This document shows, piece by piece, positions 34,017 to 43,833 of a DNA stretch of 64,000 nucleotides. Position numbers and translations under genes: made by a program. Source of the DNA: Obesumbacterium proteus (GTDB lineage: Bacteria > Pseudomonadota > Gammaproteobacteria > Enterobacterales > Enterobacteriaceae); the NCBI RefSeq assembly GCF_001586165.1, contig NZ_CP014608.1, positions 2,728,001 through 2,792,000 on the forward strand, in the 5' to 3' direction. The notes below the pieces were generated by a model that had not been told where the DNA came from, did not search any database, and saw only the letters and a list, made by a program, of their open reading frames with translations. Every line of letters starts with the position of its first letter. Position 1 is the stretch's first letter.

Positions 34017-35801
34017 ATGGCGAATGCAATGAAGAAAGTTGATGCGGTAGTGGTGGGATTCGGCTGGGCGGGTTCCATTATGGCGAAAGAACTCACCGAA
34101 GCCGGTTTAAATGTGGTGGTGCTAGAGCGTGGCCCGCATCGCGATACTTATCCTGATGGTGCCTATCCACAGGTGATTGATGAATTAACCTACAACACGC
34201 GCCGCAAGCTATTTCAGGATTTGTCCAAAAGCACCGTAACCATTCGCCATAACGTCTCTCAAACCGCGTTGCCTTATCGTCAGTTAGCGGCGTTCTTGCC
34301 AGGAACGGGTACCGGTGGGGCGGGTCTGCACTGGTCTGGGGTGCATTTCCGTATTGACCCGATGGAATTGCGCATGCGCAGCCATTATGAAGAACGCTAT
34401 GGCAAAAATTTCATTCCTGAAGGGATGACGATTCAGGATTTCGGCGTTACCTATGAAGAGCTTGAACCGTATTTTGATAAGGCTGAGAAAGTCTTTGGTA
34501 CGTCAGGTACGCCGTGGAGCGTGAAGGGGAAAGTGATTGGTCAGGGCAAAGGGGGAAATCCGTTTGCGCCAGATCGCTCTGACAATTTCCCGTTACCGGC
34601 TCAGAAACGCACCTTCTCTGCACAGATGTTTGCTCAAGCCGCGGAGTCTGTGGGCTATCATCCTTATGACCTGCCTTCGGCAAACACCTCAGGCCCGTAC
34701 ACCAATACCTACGGCGCTCAGATGGGGCCATGTAACTTCTGCGGATTCTGTAGTGGTTACGCATGCTACATGTACTCCAAAGCGTCGCCAAACGTTAACG
34801 TGTGGCCTGCTTTACGCCAGGAGCCTAAATTCGAGCTGCGCACCAACTCACATGTGCTGCGCGTTAATCTGACCGATGATAAAAAGCGCGCCACTGGTGT
34901 GACCTATGTGGATGCGCAAGGACGTCAGGTTGAGCAACCTGCTGATTTGGTTATTTTGGCTGCATTCCAATTCCATAACGTGCATCTGATGCTGCTGTCT
35001 GGCATTGGTCAGCCTTACAACCCAATCACCAATGAAGGGGTGGTTGGGCGTAACTTTGCTTACCAGAATATTTCGACCATTAAGGCCTTCTTCAATAAAG
35101 ATATTTTCACTAATACCTTTATTGGTGCCGGTGGTGCCGGTGTTGGCGTGGATGACTTTAACGCGGATAACTTTGATCACGCCAAATATGGTTTCGTCGG
35201 TGGATCGCCGTTCTGGGTGAACCAAGCGGGGACTAAACCGATTTCAGGTTTGCCAACTCGCCCAGGAACTCCAGCGTGGGGAAGTAAATGGAAAGCCGAA
35301 GTCGCTGACGTTTATCCGCATCATGTCTCTATGGATGCGCATGGCGCGCACCAGTCTTATCGTGCTAACTATTTGGATTTAGACCCTAATTACAAAGATG
35401 TTTATGGTCAGCCACTGCTGCGCATGACGTTCGACTGGCAGGCAAATGACATCAAAATGTCGCAGTTTATGCATGGACGTATGCATAAAATCGCCGAAGC
35501 CATGAACCCAACGGTGATTAGCGGTTCGCCTAAAAGTGAAGGGACGCATTTCGATACCACCGTCTACCAAACCACGCATATGAACGGTGGGGCGATTATG
35601 GGCGACGATCCGAAAACCAGCGCCATCAACCGCTATCTGCAAAGTTGGGATGTGCCAAACGTATTTGTACCGGGAGCATCGGCATTCCCGCAGGGCTTGG
35701 GCTACAACCCGACCGGAACCTTGGCGGCTCTGACTTACTGGTCTGCTCGTGCTATTCGCGAACAGTATTTGAAAAATCCAGGACCGTTGGTGCAGGCTTA
35801 A
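34017..35801 (+). CDS. Gluconate 2-dehydrogenase, FAD-binding large subunit (GMC family)
   Basis: A 594-residue GMC-type oxidoreductase. The FAD loop is VVVGFGWAGSIMAKELTEAG near the N-terminus with ERGPHRD after it. FLPGTGTGGAGLHWSGVHFR and the C-terminal GASAFPQGLGYNPTGTLAAL are typical of the family. A cysteine cluster (CNFCGFCSGYAC) near residue 240 may hold an iron-sulfur centre as reported for related enzymes. It lacks its own signal and is carried out with the Tat-bearing small subunit. It oxidises a sugar acid, probably gluconate to 2-ketogluconate, in the periplasm and feeds the cytochrome subunit. Confidence 0.88.
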   Translation: MANAMKKVDAVVVGFGWAGSIMAKELTEAGLNVVVLERGPHRDTYPDGAYPQVIDELTYNTRRKLFQDLSKSTVTIRHNVSQTALPYRQLAAFLPGTGTGGAGLHWSGVHFRIDPMELRMRSHYEERYGKNFIPEGMTIQDFGVTYEELEPYFDKAEKVFGTSGTPWSVKGKVIGQGKGGNPFAPDRSDNFPLPAQKRTFSAQMFAQAAESVGYHPYDLPSANTSGPYTNTYGAQMGPCNFCGFCSGYACYMYSKASPNVNVWPALRQEPKFELRTNSHVLRVNLTDDKKRATGVTYVDAQGRQVEQPADLVILAAFQFHNVHLMLLSGIGQPYNPITNEGVVGRNFAYQNISTIKAFFNKDIFTNTFIGAGGAGVGVDDFNADNFDHAKYGFVGGSPFWVNQAGTKPISGLPTRPGTPAWGSKWKAEVADVYPHHVSMDAHGAHQSYRANYLDLDPNYKDVYGQPLLRMTFDWQANDIKMSQFMHGRMHKIAEAMNPTVISGSPKSEGTHFDTTVYQTTHMNGGAIMGDDPKTSAINRYLQSWDVPNVFVPGASAFPQGLGYNPTGTLAALTYWSARAIREQYLKNPGPLVQA

Positions 35802-35813
35802 GGAAACCAGAAC

Positions 35814-37142
35814 ATGAAAAAAATACTCTCAGTGCTGGTATTTGGCGTGTTTAGCATGAGCGCATTGGCTCAGGAAATGAGCGGCGCAGATTTGATTAAA
35901 CGCGGTGAATATCTGGCTCGCGCCGGAGACTGCGTGGCCTGCCATACCAGCAAAGGTGGAACCCCGTTCGCGGGTGGATTACCGATGGCAACGCCAATCG
36001 GCACGATTTACAGCACCAACATCACGCCGGATAAGAGGAACGGCATTGGTGAATACTCTTTTGAGGACTTTGACCAAGCGGTGCGCCACGGCGTGGCGAA
36101 GAACGGCAGTACGCTATATCCGGCGATGCCATATCCTTCTTATGCGGTAGTGACCGAACCGGACATGCGCGCGCTTTATGCGTATTTCATGCAGGGCGTA
36201 AAACCGGTCGATCAGGCAAACAAAGACAGCGATATTCCTTGGCCGCTGTCGATGCGCTGGCCGTTATCTATCTGGCGCGGGATGTTTGCGCCAGATGTGC
36301 AGGATTTCAAACCCGCACAGGGTGAAGATCCGGTGCTAGCGCGTGGTCGCTATCTGGTGGAAGGTTTAGGTCACTGCGGTGCTTGCCATACGCCACGCAG
36401 TATCACCATGCAAGAAAAAGCGCTTAACAACGCCGAAGGTGATGTTTACCTCTCCGGCAGTGCACCGATTGATGGCTGGATTGCTTCAAATCTGCGCGGC
36501 GATAACAAAGATGGCTTAGGCAGCTGGAGTGAAAAAGATCTGACTGAGTTCCTGCGAACAGGGCGAAACGATCGTACCGCCGTGTTTGGCGGCATGACCG
36601 ATGTCGTTGAACATAGTTTGCAGTACTTAACGCCTGAAGATGCCACGGCAATTGCGCGGTATCTGAAGTCGCTACCGGCAAAAGATAAAGATCAGCCAGC
36701 CTTTAAAGAAGACAAAACCGTCGCTAATGCGCTGTGGAAGGGCGATGACAGCAAAAAAGGTGCGGCGGTGTATGTTGATAACTGCGCGGCTTGTCACCGA
36801 ACTGACGGTAGCGGCTACACGCGTTTCTTCCCTGAACTGCGTGGCAATCCGGTGGTGATGACCGATGATGCTACTTCGCTTATCCATGTAGTGTTAACCG
36901 GGAATACGCTACCGGGCGTGAAAGGGGCTCCATCCTCGATCACGATGCCTGCATTTGGCTGGCGCTTGAACGATCAGCAGGTGGCTGATGTGGTCAACTT
37001 TATTCGTACCAGTTGGGGAAATAAAGCCCCTGAAATTACGGCTAAAGACGTTGCCAAAGTGCGCGAGGATAAGGACATCATTCCCGATCCGAAACTGCTA
37101 GGCAGTCCTGAAATTGAAAAATTACAGGTCACACAGCAATAG
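35814..37142 (+). CDS. Gluconate dehydrogenase, triheme cytochrome c subunit
   Basis: A 442-residue periplasmic cytochrome with a Sec signal (ILSVLVFGVFSMSALA, cleavage before QEMSG). Three CXXCH haem sites are evenly spread: CVACH, CGACH and CAACH, near residues 41, 189 and 326. This is the standard membrane-associated electron acceptor of FAD gluconate, 2-ketogluconate and related dehydrogenases; it passes electrons to ubiquinone. AAGGAAA precedes the ATG, 12 bases after the flavoprotein gene. A terminator follows. Confidence 0.9.
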   Translation: MKKILSVLVFGVFSMSALAQEMSGADLIKRGEYLARAGDCVACHTSKGGTPFAGGLPMATPIGTIYSTNITPDKRNGIGEYSFEDFDQAVRHGVAKNGSTLYPAMPYPSYAVVTEPDMRALYAYFMQGVKPVDQANKDSDIPWPLSMRWPLSIWRGMFAPDVQDFKPAQGEDPVLARGRYLVEGLGHCGACHTPRSITMQEKALNNAEGDVYLSGSAPIDGWIASNLRGDNKDGLGSWSEKDLTEFLRTGRNDRTAVFGGMTDVVEHSLQYLTPEDATAIARYLKSLPAKDKDQPAFKEDKTVANALWKGDDSKKGAAVYVDNCAACHRTDGSGYTRFFPELRGNPVVMTDDATSLIHVVLTGNTLPGVKGAPSSITMPAFGWRLNDQQVADVVNFIRTSWGNKAPEITAKDVAKVREDKDIIPDPKLLGSPEIEKLQVTQQ

Positions 37143-37147
37143 CAATC

Positions 37148-37172
37148 AACCCCGGCGAGCCCGGGGTTTTTT
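37148..37172 (+). terminator. Terminator of the gluconate dehydrogenase operon
   Basis: AACCCCGG-CGAGC-CCGGGGTT followed by TTTT, six bases past the cytochrome stop. Confidence 0.93.
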
Positions 37173-37403
37173 GTCTGTCGTTATCAAGTAGCCTTGAATT
37201 GCTGCAAACTTGACCTAGCACAGCACAATGATTAAGCAAAAAATTGATTAGCGAGTTTGTGAGGTTGGATTATATTTAAAGGGTTAATAATCTAGGGTTT
37301 ATTCTTTAAGTTAAAGCCGTTATGGTTCCAAGCAGGGGATAAACGCCCTTTGCGAAGGTAAAGATTAATTTTTATTTATCTGAATGGATACGCTGGCATC
37401 ATC

Positions 37404-38612
37404 ATGAAGAAAATCGCACTCAGTACGTTAATCAAAAAAATCACTCTCGGGGCAGGCCTGACGTTAATGGCAATCCCGATGACCTATGCGGATGAGGCTG
37501 CTCCGGCGGCCCCACAAGTCAATGCCAAAGCCTATGTGCTGATGGATTACGACAGCGGGAAAATCCTCACCGAGGCCAACGCCGATGAGCGTTTGGATCC
37601 CGCCAGCCTGACAAAGATCATGGCGAGCTATGTGATCGGTCAGTCTATTAAGGCCGGTAAAATCACACCTAACGATATGGTTGTGGTGGGTAAAGATGCT
37701 TGGGCGACGGGCAACCCCGTTTTACGCGGATCGTCGCTGATGTTCCTTAAGCCCGGCGATCGGGTTCCCGTTTCTGAACTGAATAAAGGCGTGGTTATTC
37801 AGTCGGGCAACGACGCCAGTATTGCGCTGGCCGACTATGTTGCTGGCAGTCAGGATGCGTTCGTTAGCCTGATGAACAAATACGTTGAAGCTTGGGGACT
37901 GAAAAACACCTCATTCAAAACGGTTCACGGGTTAGATTCTGAAGGGCAATACAGCTCGGCGCGCGATATGGCATTAATCAGCCAACGTCTGATTGCTGAT
38001 GTGCCGGATGAGTATGCGTTGCACAAAGAAAAAGAGTTCACCTTTAATAAGATCCGTCAGATTAACCGCAACCGTCTGCTATGGGATAGCAGCCTGAACG
38101 TGGATGGCATTAAAACTGGGTTTACCTCAGGTGCTGGCCATAACTTAGTCTCGTCGGCGACCGATGGCCCAATGCGGTTGATCTCGGTCGTGCTTGGTGC
38201 ACCAACGGATCGAATTCGTTTCGAAGAGAGTAAAAAACTGCTGACGTGGGGCTTCCGTTTTTATGAAACCGTCACACCAATTAAAGTCGGGCAGGCATTT
38301 ACTACTGAAAAAGTGTGGTTTGGTGATAAGAGCGAAGTGGAACTGGGCGTTGATAAAAACGCCGGTGTCACTATCCCACGCGGGCAGCTGAAAAACCTGA
38401 AGGCCAGCTTCACCCTGAATCAACCTCAGTTGGAAGCACCATTAGCGAAAGGGCAAGTGGTAGGGACGATTGATTTCCAATTAAACGGCAAAACCATTGA
38501 GCAGCGTCCGCTGGTGGTGCTTAACGAAGTGAAAGAAGCGGGCTTCTTTGGCCGCATCATCGACTTTGTCATGATGAAAATTCATCAGCTCTTCGGCTCG
38601 TGGTTTGGCTAA
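37404..38612 (+). CDS. dacC: D-alanyl-D-alanine carboxypeptidase, PBP6 type
   Basis: A 402-residue low-molecular-mass penicillin-binding protein that trims the terminal D-alanine from peptidoglycan side chains in the periplasm. A signal peptide ends at about TYA-DEA. The three catalytic motifs are SLTK (Ser68, Lys71), SGN (134-136) and KTG (237-239). The C-terminal amphipathic anchor is FFGRIIDFVMMKIHQLFGSWFG. Length and tail match DacC better than DacA. In E. coli dacC is followed by deoR and ybjG, which here come after an inserted sdaB-sdaC pair. Confidence 0.92.
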   Translation: MKKIALSTLIKKITLGAGLTLMAIPMTYADEAAPAAPQVNAKAYVLMDYDSGKILTEANADERLDPASLTKIMASYVIGQSIKAGKITPNDMVVVGKDAWATGNPVLRGSSLMFLKPGDRVPVSELNKGVVIQSGNDASIALADYVAGSQDAFVSLMNKYVEAWGLKNTSFKTVHGLDSEGQYSSARDMALISQRLIADVPDEYALHKEKEFTFNKIRQINRNRLLWDSSLNVDGIKTGFTSGAGHNLVSSATDGPMRLISVVLGAPTDRIRFEESKKLLTWGFRFYETVTPIKVGQAFTTEKVWFGDKSEVELGVDKNAGVTIPRGQLKNLKASFTLNQPQLEAPLAKGQVVGTIDFQLNGKTIEQRPLVVLNEVKEAGFFGRIIDFVMMKIHQLFGSWFG

Positions 38613-38623
38613 TTCATCCAGAT

Positions 38624-38648
38624 ATCAGCGTGCAACATGCACGCTGAT
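38624..38648 (+). terminator. Hairpin after dacC
   Basis: ATCAGCGTGCA-ACA-TGCACGCTGAT, an 11-base perfect stem 11 bases after the dacC stop. The following bases (TCATGCTTT) give only a weak T run. Confidence 0.6.
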
Positions 38649-38758
38649 TCATGCTTTATGCAATTCTCTTCGCAAGTCTTCATTGCAGTATGAAATACCG
38701 CTTTTCTCGCTGAAAAATCATCGTTAGCTTGGCTGCGGGTGCTTAGGGCTGTCTGCTT

Positions 38759-38885
<127 letters not shown>

Positions 38886-38907
38886 TGCACTAGCTGAAAG
38901 CAGATAG

Positions 38908-38943
38908 AAAAAAGCCCCACCCGACTATAAATCGAAGTGAGGC
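38908..38943 (-). terminator. Terminator of sdaB
   Basis: On the minus strand GCCTCAC ... GTGGGGC (one G-T pair) with the inner CGA/TCG pairs, followed by TTTTTTC. It lies about 120 bases past the sdaB stop. Confidence 0.65.
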
Positions 38944-38993
38944 TCAATCTTGTGGTGTTAGCATCAGTCACTAAGCACCCATACTATGCATCT

Positions 38994-39045
38994 ATATTAA
39001 GCGCTCATATTAAGCGCTCATATTAAGCGCTCATAATAAGCACTT
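38994..39045. repeat. 13-base tandem repeat after sdaB
   Basis: ATATTAAGCGCTC is repeated exactly three times (38994-39032), then once with changes (ATAATAAGCACTT). It lies just beyond the sdaB stop codon. Such arrays arise by slippage; no function is evident. Confidence 0.9.
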
Positions 39046-39061
39046 ATAGAATGTGCAAAAA

Positions 39062-40429
39062 TCAGCCGCAGGTTAGAACCTTGAGTGCCAAACCACCGCG
39101 TGAGGTTTCACGGTATTTGGCATTCATATCTTTGCCTGTTTCGTACATGGTTTCGATAACCTTATCTAAGCAAACGCGTGGGTCGCTGGTACGGCGCATT
39201 GCCATACGAGAAGCGTTAACCGCTTTCACGGCGGCGATAGCGTTACGTTCGATACAAGGTACCTGAACCTGTCCAGCAACGGGATCACAGGTTAAACCCA
39301 GATTGTGTTCCATAGCGATTTCAGCGGCCATACAAACCTGCGCAGGGCTTCCGCCCATCAGCTCAGTCAGACCCGCCGCAGCCATTGAACAGGCAACCCC
39401 AACTTCACCTTGGCACCCAACTTCAGCACCGGAGATCGACGCATTCATTTTGTACAGTGCGCCAATAACGCCAGAGGCTAAGAAGTAACGGGAGTACGAG
39501 TTGGTATTAACTTCACGAATGAATTTATCGTAGTAGGCTAATACCGCAGGAATAATCCCGCATGCGCCGTTGGTTGGTGCAGTAACCACTCGACCACCCG
39601 CCGCATTCTCTTCGTTAACGGCAAAGGCGTACATGTTGATCCAGTCAACAACGGCCATTGGGTCAACGCTCATTTTATCGTGAGTCACCAGCATGCGACG
39701 CAGCGCAGATGCACGGCGTGGAACGCGCAATGGCCCCGGCAAAATGCCTTCGGTATTCATGCCGCGCTCGATGCCGCTGCGCATAACATCCCAAACGCGA
39801 GTGAAGTGGGCTTCGATCTCTTCTTTGCTGTGCAAAGCGAGTTCGTTTTGCATCACCAAACCAGACAGAGACAGACCGGAAGTTTTGCAATGTTCCTGCA
39901 AATCCGCGGCGCTCTTGAATGGATAAGGAACCTGCACTTCGTTTTCAGACTGCTTACCAAAGTTTTCTTCGTCAACGATGAAGCCGCCGCCGATAGAGTA
40001 ATAAGTTTTGCTATGAACGACGGTGTCGCCAGCCAGCGCAGTAATACGCATGCCGTTTTCGTGCAGCGACAGGTTGTCTTGGTGGAAATTCATGCTGGTT
40101 TCCAGCGGGAAATCCACTTCGTGCTGGCCTTTGGCCAACAACAGGCGTCCACGTTGTTCGACGTCTTTAATAAAACCGGGGATCATATCGATATCAACGC
40201 TGTCAGGCATATTGCCCGCCAAGCCCATAATGATAGCGAGATCGGTGTGGTGACCTTTACCGGTGAGTGAAAGTGAACCGTAAACGTCAACAACTACGCG
40301 GGTGACATCGTTCAGGATGCCTTTTTCAATTAAATCGTCAGAGAATTCTTTACCGGCTTTCATTGGGCCCACGGTGTGGGAGCTGGATGGGCCAATGCCA
40401 ATTTTATAAATATCAAATACGCTAATCAT
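39062..40429 (-). CDS. sdaB: L-serine ammonia-lyase (L-serine deaminase II)
   Basis: A 455-residue single-chain iron-sulfur serine deaminase, converting L-serine to pyruvate and ammonia. The N-terminal beta domain carries IGPSSSHTVGPMKAGKEF and VYGSLSLTGKGHHTD. The C-terminal catalytic domain has APTNGACGIIPAVLAYYDKF, SISGAEVGCQGEVGVACSMA and CDPVAGQVQVPCIERN, which hold the cluster cysteines. It matches E. coli SdaB in length and sequence. It lies behind the serine transporter sdaC, as in the E. coli sdaCB operon, with a 170-base gap. Confidence 0.94.
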   Translation of the reverse strand: MISVFDIYKIGIGPSSSHTVGPMKAGKEFSDDLIEKGILNDVTRVVVDVYGSLSLTGKGHHTDLAIIMGLAGNMPDSVDIDMIPGFIKDVEQRGRLLLAKGQHEVDFPLETSMNFHQDNLSLHENGMRITALAGDTVVHSKTYYSIGGGFIVDEENFGKQSENEVQVPYPFKSAADLQEHCKTSGLSLSGLVMQNELALHSKEEIEAHFTRVWDVMRSGIERGMNTEGILPGPLRVPRRASALRRMLVTHDKMSVDPMAVVDWINMYAFAVNEENAAGGRVVTAPTNGACGIIPAVLAYYDKFIREVNTNSYSRYFLASGVIGALYKMNASISGAEVGCQGEVGVACSMAAAGLTELMGGSPAQVCMAAEIAMEHNLGLTCDPVAGQVQVPCIERNAIAAVKAVNASRMAMRRTSDPRVCLDKVIETMYETGKDMNAKYRETSRGGLALKVLTCG

Positions 40430-40599
40430 GTCGCCTCCGTACGTTAAACAGGGCTATATCCTTCGTACTTGAAGCTGCTACCGTGCTGCAATTCCAATTA
40501 CTGTGGATATAAAGAATGGTGCTGCCAGAGAAGGGGAGTGATACGGCCAGCGCAAGAGAAGAAGTGCGCTGGCCGGTAGAACATTAACTCTTACAGCGA

Positions 40600-41889
40600 T
40601 TAACCGAACAGGGTGTACAGGATTGCAGAGATTGCAATCAGACCCATGATGACCACGAATACGTTGCTGATGTGGCCGCTGTATTTACGCATCGCTGGAA
40701 CTTTATGGATAGCGTACATTGGCATCAGGAACAGGATCATCGCGATAACTGGGCCACCCAGGGTTTCGATCATACCCAGAATGCTTGGGTTCAGCGTTGC
40801 AACAGCCCAAGTGGTCAGCAGCATGAACAGCGCAGTGATTTTGTTCAGTTTGCTGGTTTCAATCGTTTTGCCTTTGCCGCGCAGAGACTTGATAACCATA
40901 CCGTTGAAGCCTTCACGAGCACCCAGATAGTGACCGAGGAAGGATTTAGTGATCGCGATGAAGGCAATAACTGGCGCCATGTATGCGATAACTGGAGTAT
41001 TAAAGTGGTTAGCCAAGTAAGACAGAATAGAGATGTTCTGTGCTTTTGCTTCAGCCAGATCCGCAGGGGACAGGCTCAGTACGCAGCTGAACACGAAGAA
41101 CATAACGGTCAGAACCATCATGATGTGTGCGTAAGCTAGGATCTTAGAACACTTCTTCTCAGCGTCTACACCGTACTCTTCACGTTTCGCCACGGCGAAT
41201 GCAGAGATGATTGGTGAGTGGTTGAAAGAGAACACCATAACCGGAATAACCAGCCACAGAGTCATCCACAGGCCGCTGCCGTTCATTGACTGAGTCATTG
41301 CCGCAGTTTCGAAGATAGCACCGTTCCAGTTAGGGATCAGGTACAGAGCCAGCATCATCAGTACCGCAACAAACGGGAATACCAAGATGCTCATTGCTTT
41401 AACGATGAACTGCTCACCCAAACGAACGATAGTCATCAGACCCAGAATCAGGATCAGAGACAGAATGGCGCGTGGCGGTGAAGACATACCCAACTGGTGA
41501 GTAATGAAGCTATCAACGGTGTTGGTGATTGCTACGCTATATACCAACAAAATTGGATAGATGGCGAAGAAGTACAGCAGGGTAATCAGTTTACCTGCGC
41601 CAACGCCAAAGTGTTCTTCTACAACTTCAGTGATGTCTTCGCCTGGATTTTTACCAGACAGCACGAAACGGGTCAGACCGCGGTGCGCAAAGAAAGTCAT
41701 AGGGAAAGCGATGATTGCCATGATGATCAGTGGAATTAAACCACCGACGCCGGCGTTGATTGGCAGGAACAGTACGCCTGCACCAATCGCTGTGCCGTAC
41801 AGGCCCAGCATCCACATGGTATCTGACTTGCGCCAGGCCGTTGCGGAACCAGAAGTAGAAGTAATAGTACTAGTCTGAGTAGTGTCCAT
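40600..41889 (-). CDS. sdaC: Serine transporter SdaC (HAAAP family)
   Basis: A 429-residue proton-coupled L-serine permease with eleven hydrophobic segments, the exact length of E. coli SdaC. Signature parts: MWMLGLYGTAIGAGVLFLPI, FSFNHSPIISAFAVAKREEY and SFLGHYLGAREGFNGM. ATG 41889 with GGAGACC before it is preferred to the in-frame start at 41931. It supplies serine for SdaB, the next gene. Confidence 0.94.
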   Translation of the reverse strand: MDTTQTSTITSTSGSATAWRKSDTMWMLGLYGTAIGAGVLFLPINAGVGGLIPLIIMAIIAFPMTFFAHRGLTRFVLSGKNPGEDITEVVEEHFGVGAGKLITLLYFFAIYPILLVYSVAITNTVDSFITHQLGMSSPPRAILSLILILGLMTIVRLGEQFIVKAMSILVFPFVAVLMMLALYLIPNWNGAIFETAAMTQSMNGSGLWMTLWLVIPVMVFSFNHSPIISAFAVAKREEYGVDAEKKCSKILAYAHIMMVLTVMFFVFSCVLSLSPADLAEAKAQNISILSYLANHFNTPVIAYMAPVIAFIAITKSFLGHYLGAREGFNGMVIKSLRGKGKTIETSKLNKITALFMLLTTWAVATLNPSILGMIETLGGPVIAMILFLMPMYAIHKVPAMRKYSGHISNVFVVIMGLIAISAILYTLFG

Positions 41890-42810
41890 AGGGTCTCCAA
41901 AGTGAACACGTTTAAAACAGTTTCTTATCAAAACAATTCTTTGTTCAGTCGTGATGTTCTACGAAAGAACTTTATTCAATTCAACGTACTGCGTGTGTTG
42001 CTAATTACCTGGTTATAAAAATGGATTCATTCCATTAAATAAAGCGGCTGCACTATACAACAGTGTATAAAAACAACTGTGTATAAAAGGAACGCATAAA
42101 GCTTACTTTTTCATGGAGCTTGCTTTGTCCTGCTCAGCCAAAATAAAAAAAGCGAACAAATAATAGTCCGTTCATAAAATGCTCTTTTTAATTGTTGGTG
42201 AGTTGCAGCTGTTTTCGGCGGGAAAGATATATTTTTACAGTTAAAACGTCCGTGATCCGGCTCTCAATTGCGATATTCACTCGATTTTATCGCGTTTTTT
42301 CTGATTTTTAGGCTAAAATAAACACACAAAATTAACATGGAAATTCATGCTAATTAACAGCATTAGGAAAAATAGTAAAAATTCGTTTCTTATATGAAAT
42401 AAAAAACACGATTTAACTGAATTCCAAAAAACAAAGATTCTTATCACTTTGGTTATAGTCAACATGTGTATTATAAGTGATGATATTTTAACTTACTGTT
42501 TTACATGGACTTATGTAAGTTGGTTTATTGTTTTTTGTATGACGAAAATATATGCGTTTCAAACAATAAATTAGATTGAAAATGATTATTCCTTGAGCGC
42601 AACTAATAAACAATATTCACCTTGGAGAATGAAATTGGCCATTAAGTATGATTAATTAACTTATTGGTGAGAAAGGAAATGATGAATAGGGGAGAAAAAA
42701 TTGGTAAATAAACAACCGAAGATAAGGATGAAATGACTACAGCCTCAATTATATTGAAACTGTAGTTCATAAATAGGATTATCAAAGTGATAATGATTAT
42801 TAAATAGCGG
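41890..42810. other. 920-base AT-rich intergenic region between deoR and sdaC
   Basis: No supported reading frame. It holds a pair of 16-base tandem repeats near sdaC (42057-42088) and, farther up, separated inverted copies of ATCACTT/AAGTGAT at about 42444 and 42476. Its size and AT-richness suggest a complex sdaC control region, but no regulator site is convincing by eye. Confidence 0.5.
42057..42088. repeat. Two tandem 16-base repeats upstream of sdaC
   Basis: ACAACAGTGTATAAAA and ACAACTGTGTATAAAA are adjacent and differ at one base. Read toward sdaC each gives TTTTATACAC, so each could supply a -10-like box or an operator half. They lie about 170 bases before the sdaC start. Confidence 0.8.
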
Positions 42811-43575
42811 CTAGCACAAAAGTTGTACGTTTTTTAGGATCAAGAACTGGCAAATTTCCGTTCTCGGCGCTTGATCGGTGATCAGCGTGGAAAACTCGGA
42901 AAGCGGGGCAATCCAGGCTGGTTTTATCTCACCAAATTTACTGGCATCCGCGATCAGCACCGAGCGGCGTGCGCGCTGAATGGCTTTTTGCTTAAGGGCT
43001 ATTTCGTCGAGGTTGAAGCAGGTTGCGCCCTGTTTCTGGGTGATGCCAGCAGCGGAAATAAAGGCCAGCGTTGGGCAAAGGTTGTCCAACTCACTGCAAA
43101 TCCCATTAGGAACGAAAATAGCGCTGTCTGGATTAAATGAGCCACCGCACAAGATCACCCGGCAGTTTGGCTTGGTACGCAATGCCATGAACGTGTTTAA
43201 TGAGTAGCAGACGCCGGTAAAACTCAGCGATTCATCAAGAGCATCAATGATAAAAGGAACCGTGGTGCCGCAGTCGAAGAAGACCACGTCATCTTCTTGC
43301 ACCAGCTGCGCAGCCAGCGTGCCGATGTGACGTTTTTCTTTGACTCGTTTTTCCTGCTGATCGGTGACGAAGTAGCGAGCGCTTTGATGGATTTTGGGGT
43401 CTAGCACCACGTAGCCACCCAGCAAAACCACGTCGCTGCTTTGTGAGGCTAAATCGCGGCGCACCGTCATTTCGGAGACGTTAAGTAACTCGGCGGCATC
43501 TTTGAGATGTAGTTTATCTGTTCGTTTGAGCGCCTGTGACAAGCGGTTAATACGATCGTAACGCCGGGTTTCCAT
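42811..43575 (-). CDS. deoR: Deoxyribose operon repressor DeoR
   Basis: A 254-residue DeoR-family repressor. The winged-helix N-terminus METRRYDRINRLSQALKRTD, KLHLKDAAELLNVSEMTVRRDL matches E. coli DeoR. The sugar-phosphate sensor domain has FFDCGTTVPFIIDAL, FISAAGITQKQGATCFNLDE and the late KFGE segment. E. coli DeoR represses nucleoside catabolism genes and is released by deoxyribose-5-phosphate. Gene order deoR-ybjG is as in E. coli. Confidence 0.92.
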   Translation of the reverse strand: METRRYDRINRLSQALKRTDKLHLKDAAELLNVSEMTVRRDLASQSSDVVLLGGYVVLDPKIHQSARYFVTDQQEKRVKEKRHIGTLAAQLVQEDDVVFFDCGTTVPFIIDALDESLSFTGVCYSLNTFMALRTKPNCRVILCGGSFNPDSAIFVPNGICSELDNLCPTLAFISAAGITQKQGATCFNLDEIALKQKAIQRARRSVLIADASKFGEIKPAWIAPLSEFSTLITDQAPRTEICQFLILKNVQLLC

Positions 43576-43794
43576 AGTTTCTCTCAGTAAAGTGACCGGT
43601 ACTTAAGCCGGGCAAGAATAATCGGGATGCCTTTTCCCATGAGATTCCGGATAAGGAACAACGTTCCAACGTGATGTTGGATGAGATAAATGCGACTACT
43701 TTCAACGAATTCAATCGTTCGCGAGGCCTTTCATCTTACCTCCGTGCCTGCCGAGGCGCAAACTCGTGATTAAGTCAATGTAGTCGAGTAAATA

Positions 43795-43818
43795 CAAAAA
43801 AGCCCGCAAAACGGGCTT
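43795..43818 (-). terminator. Terminator of ybjG
   Basis: On the minus strand AAGCCCG-TTTTG-CGGGCTT followed by TTTTT, just past the ybjG stop. Confidence 0.93.
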
Positions 43819-43833
43819 ATCATCTCATTGCGC

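Noticed and set aside
38994..39045. CRISPR-like array
   Set aside because: The repeats are 13 bases and directly adjacent with no spacers; no cas genes are in the window.
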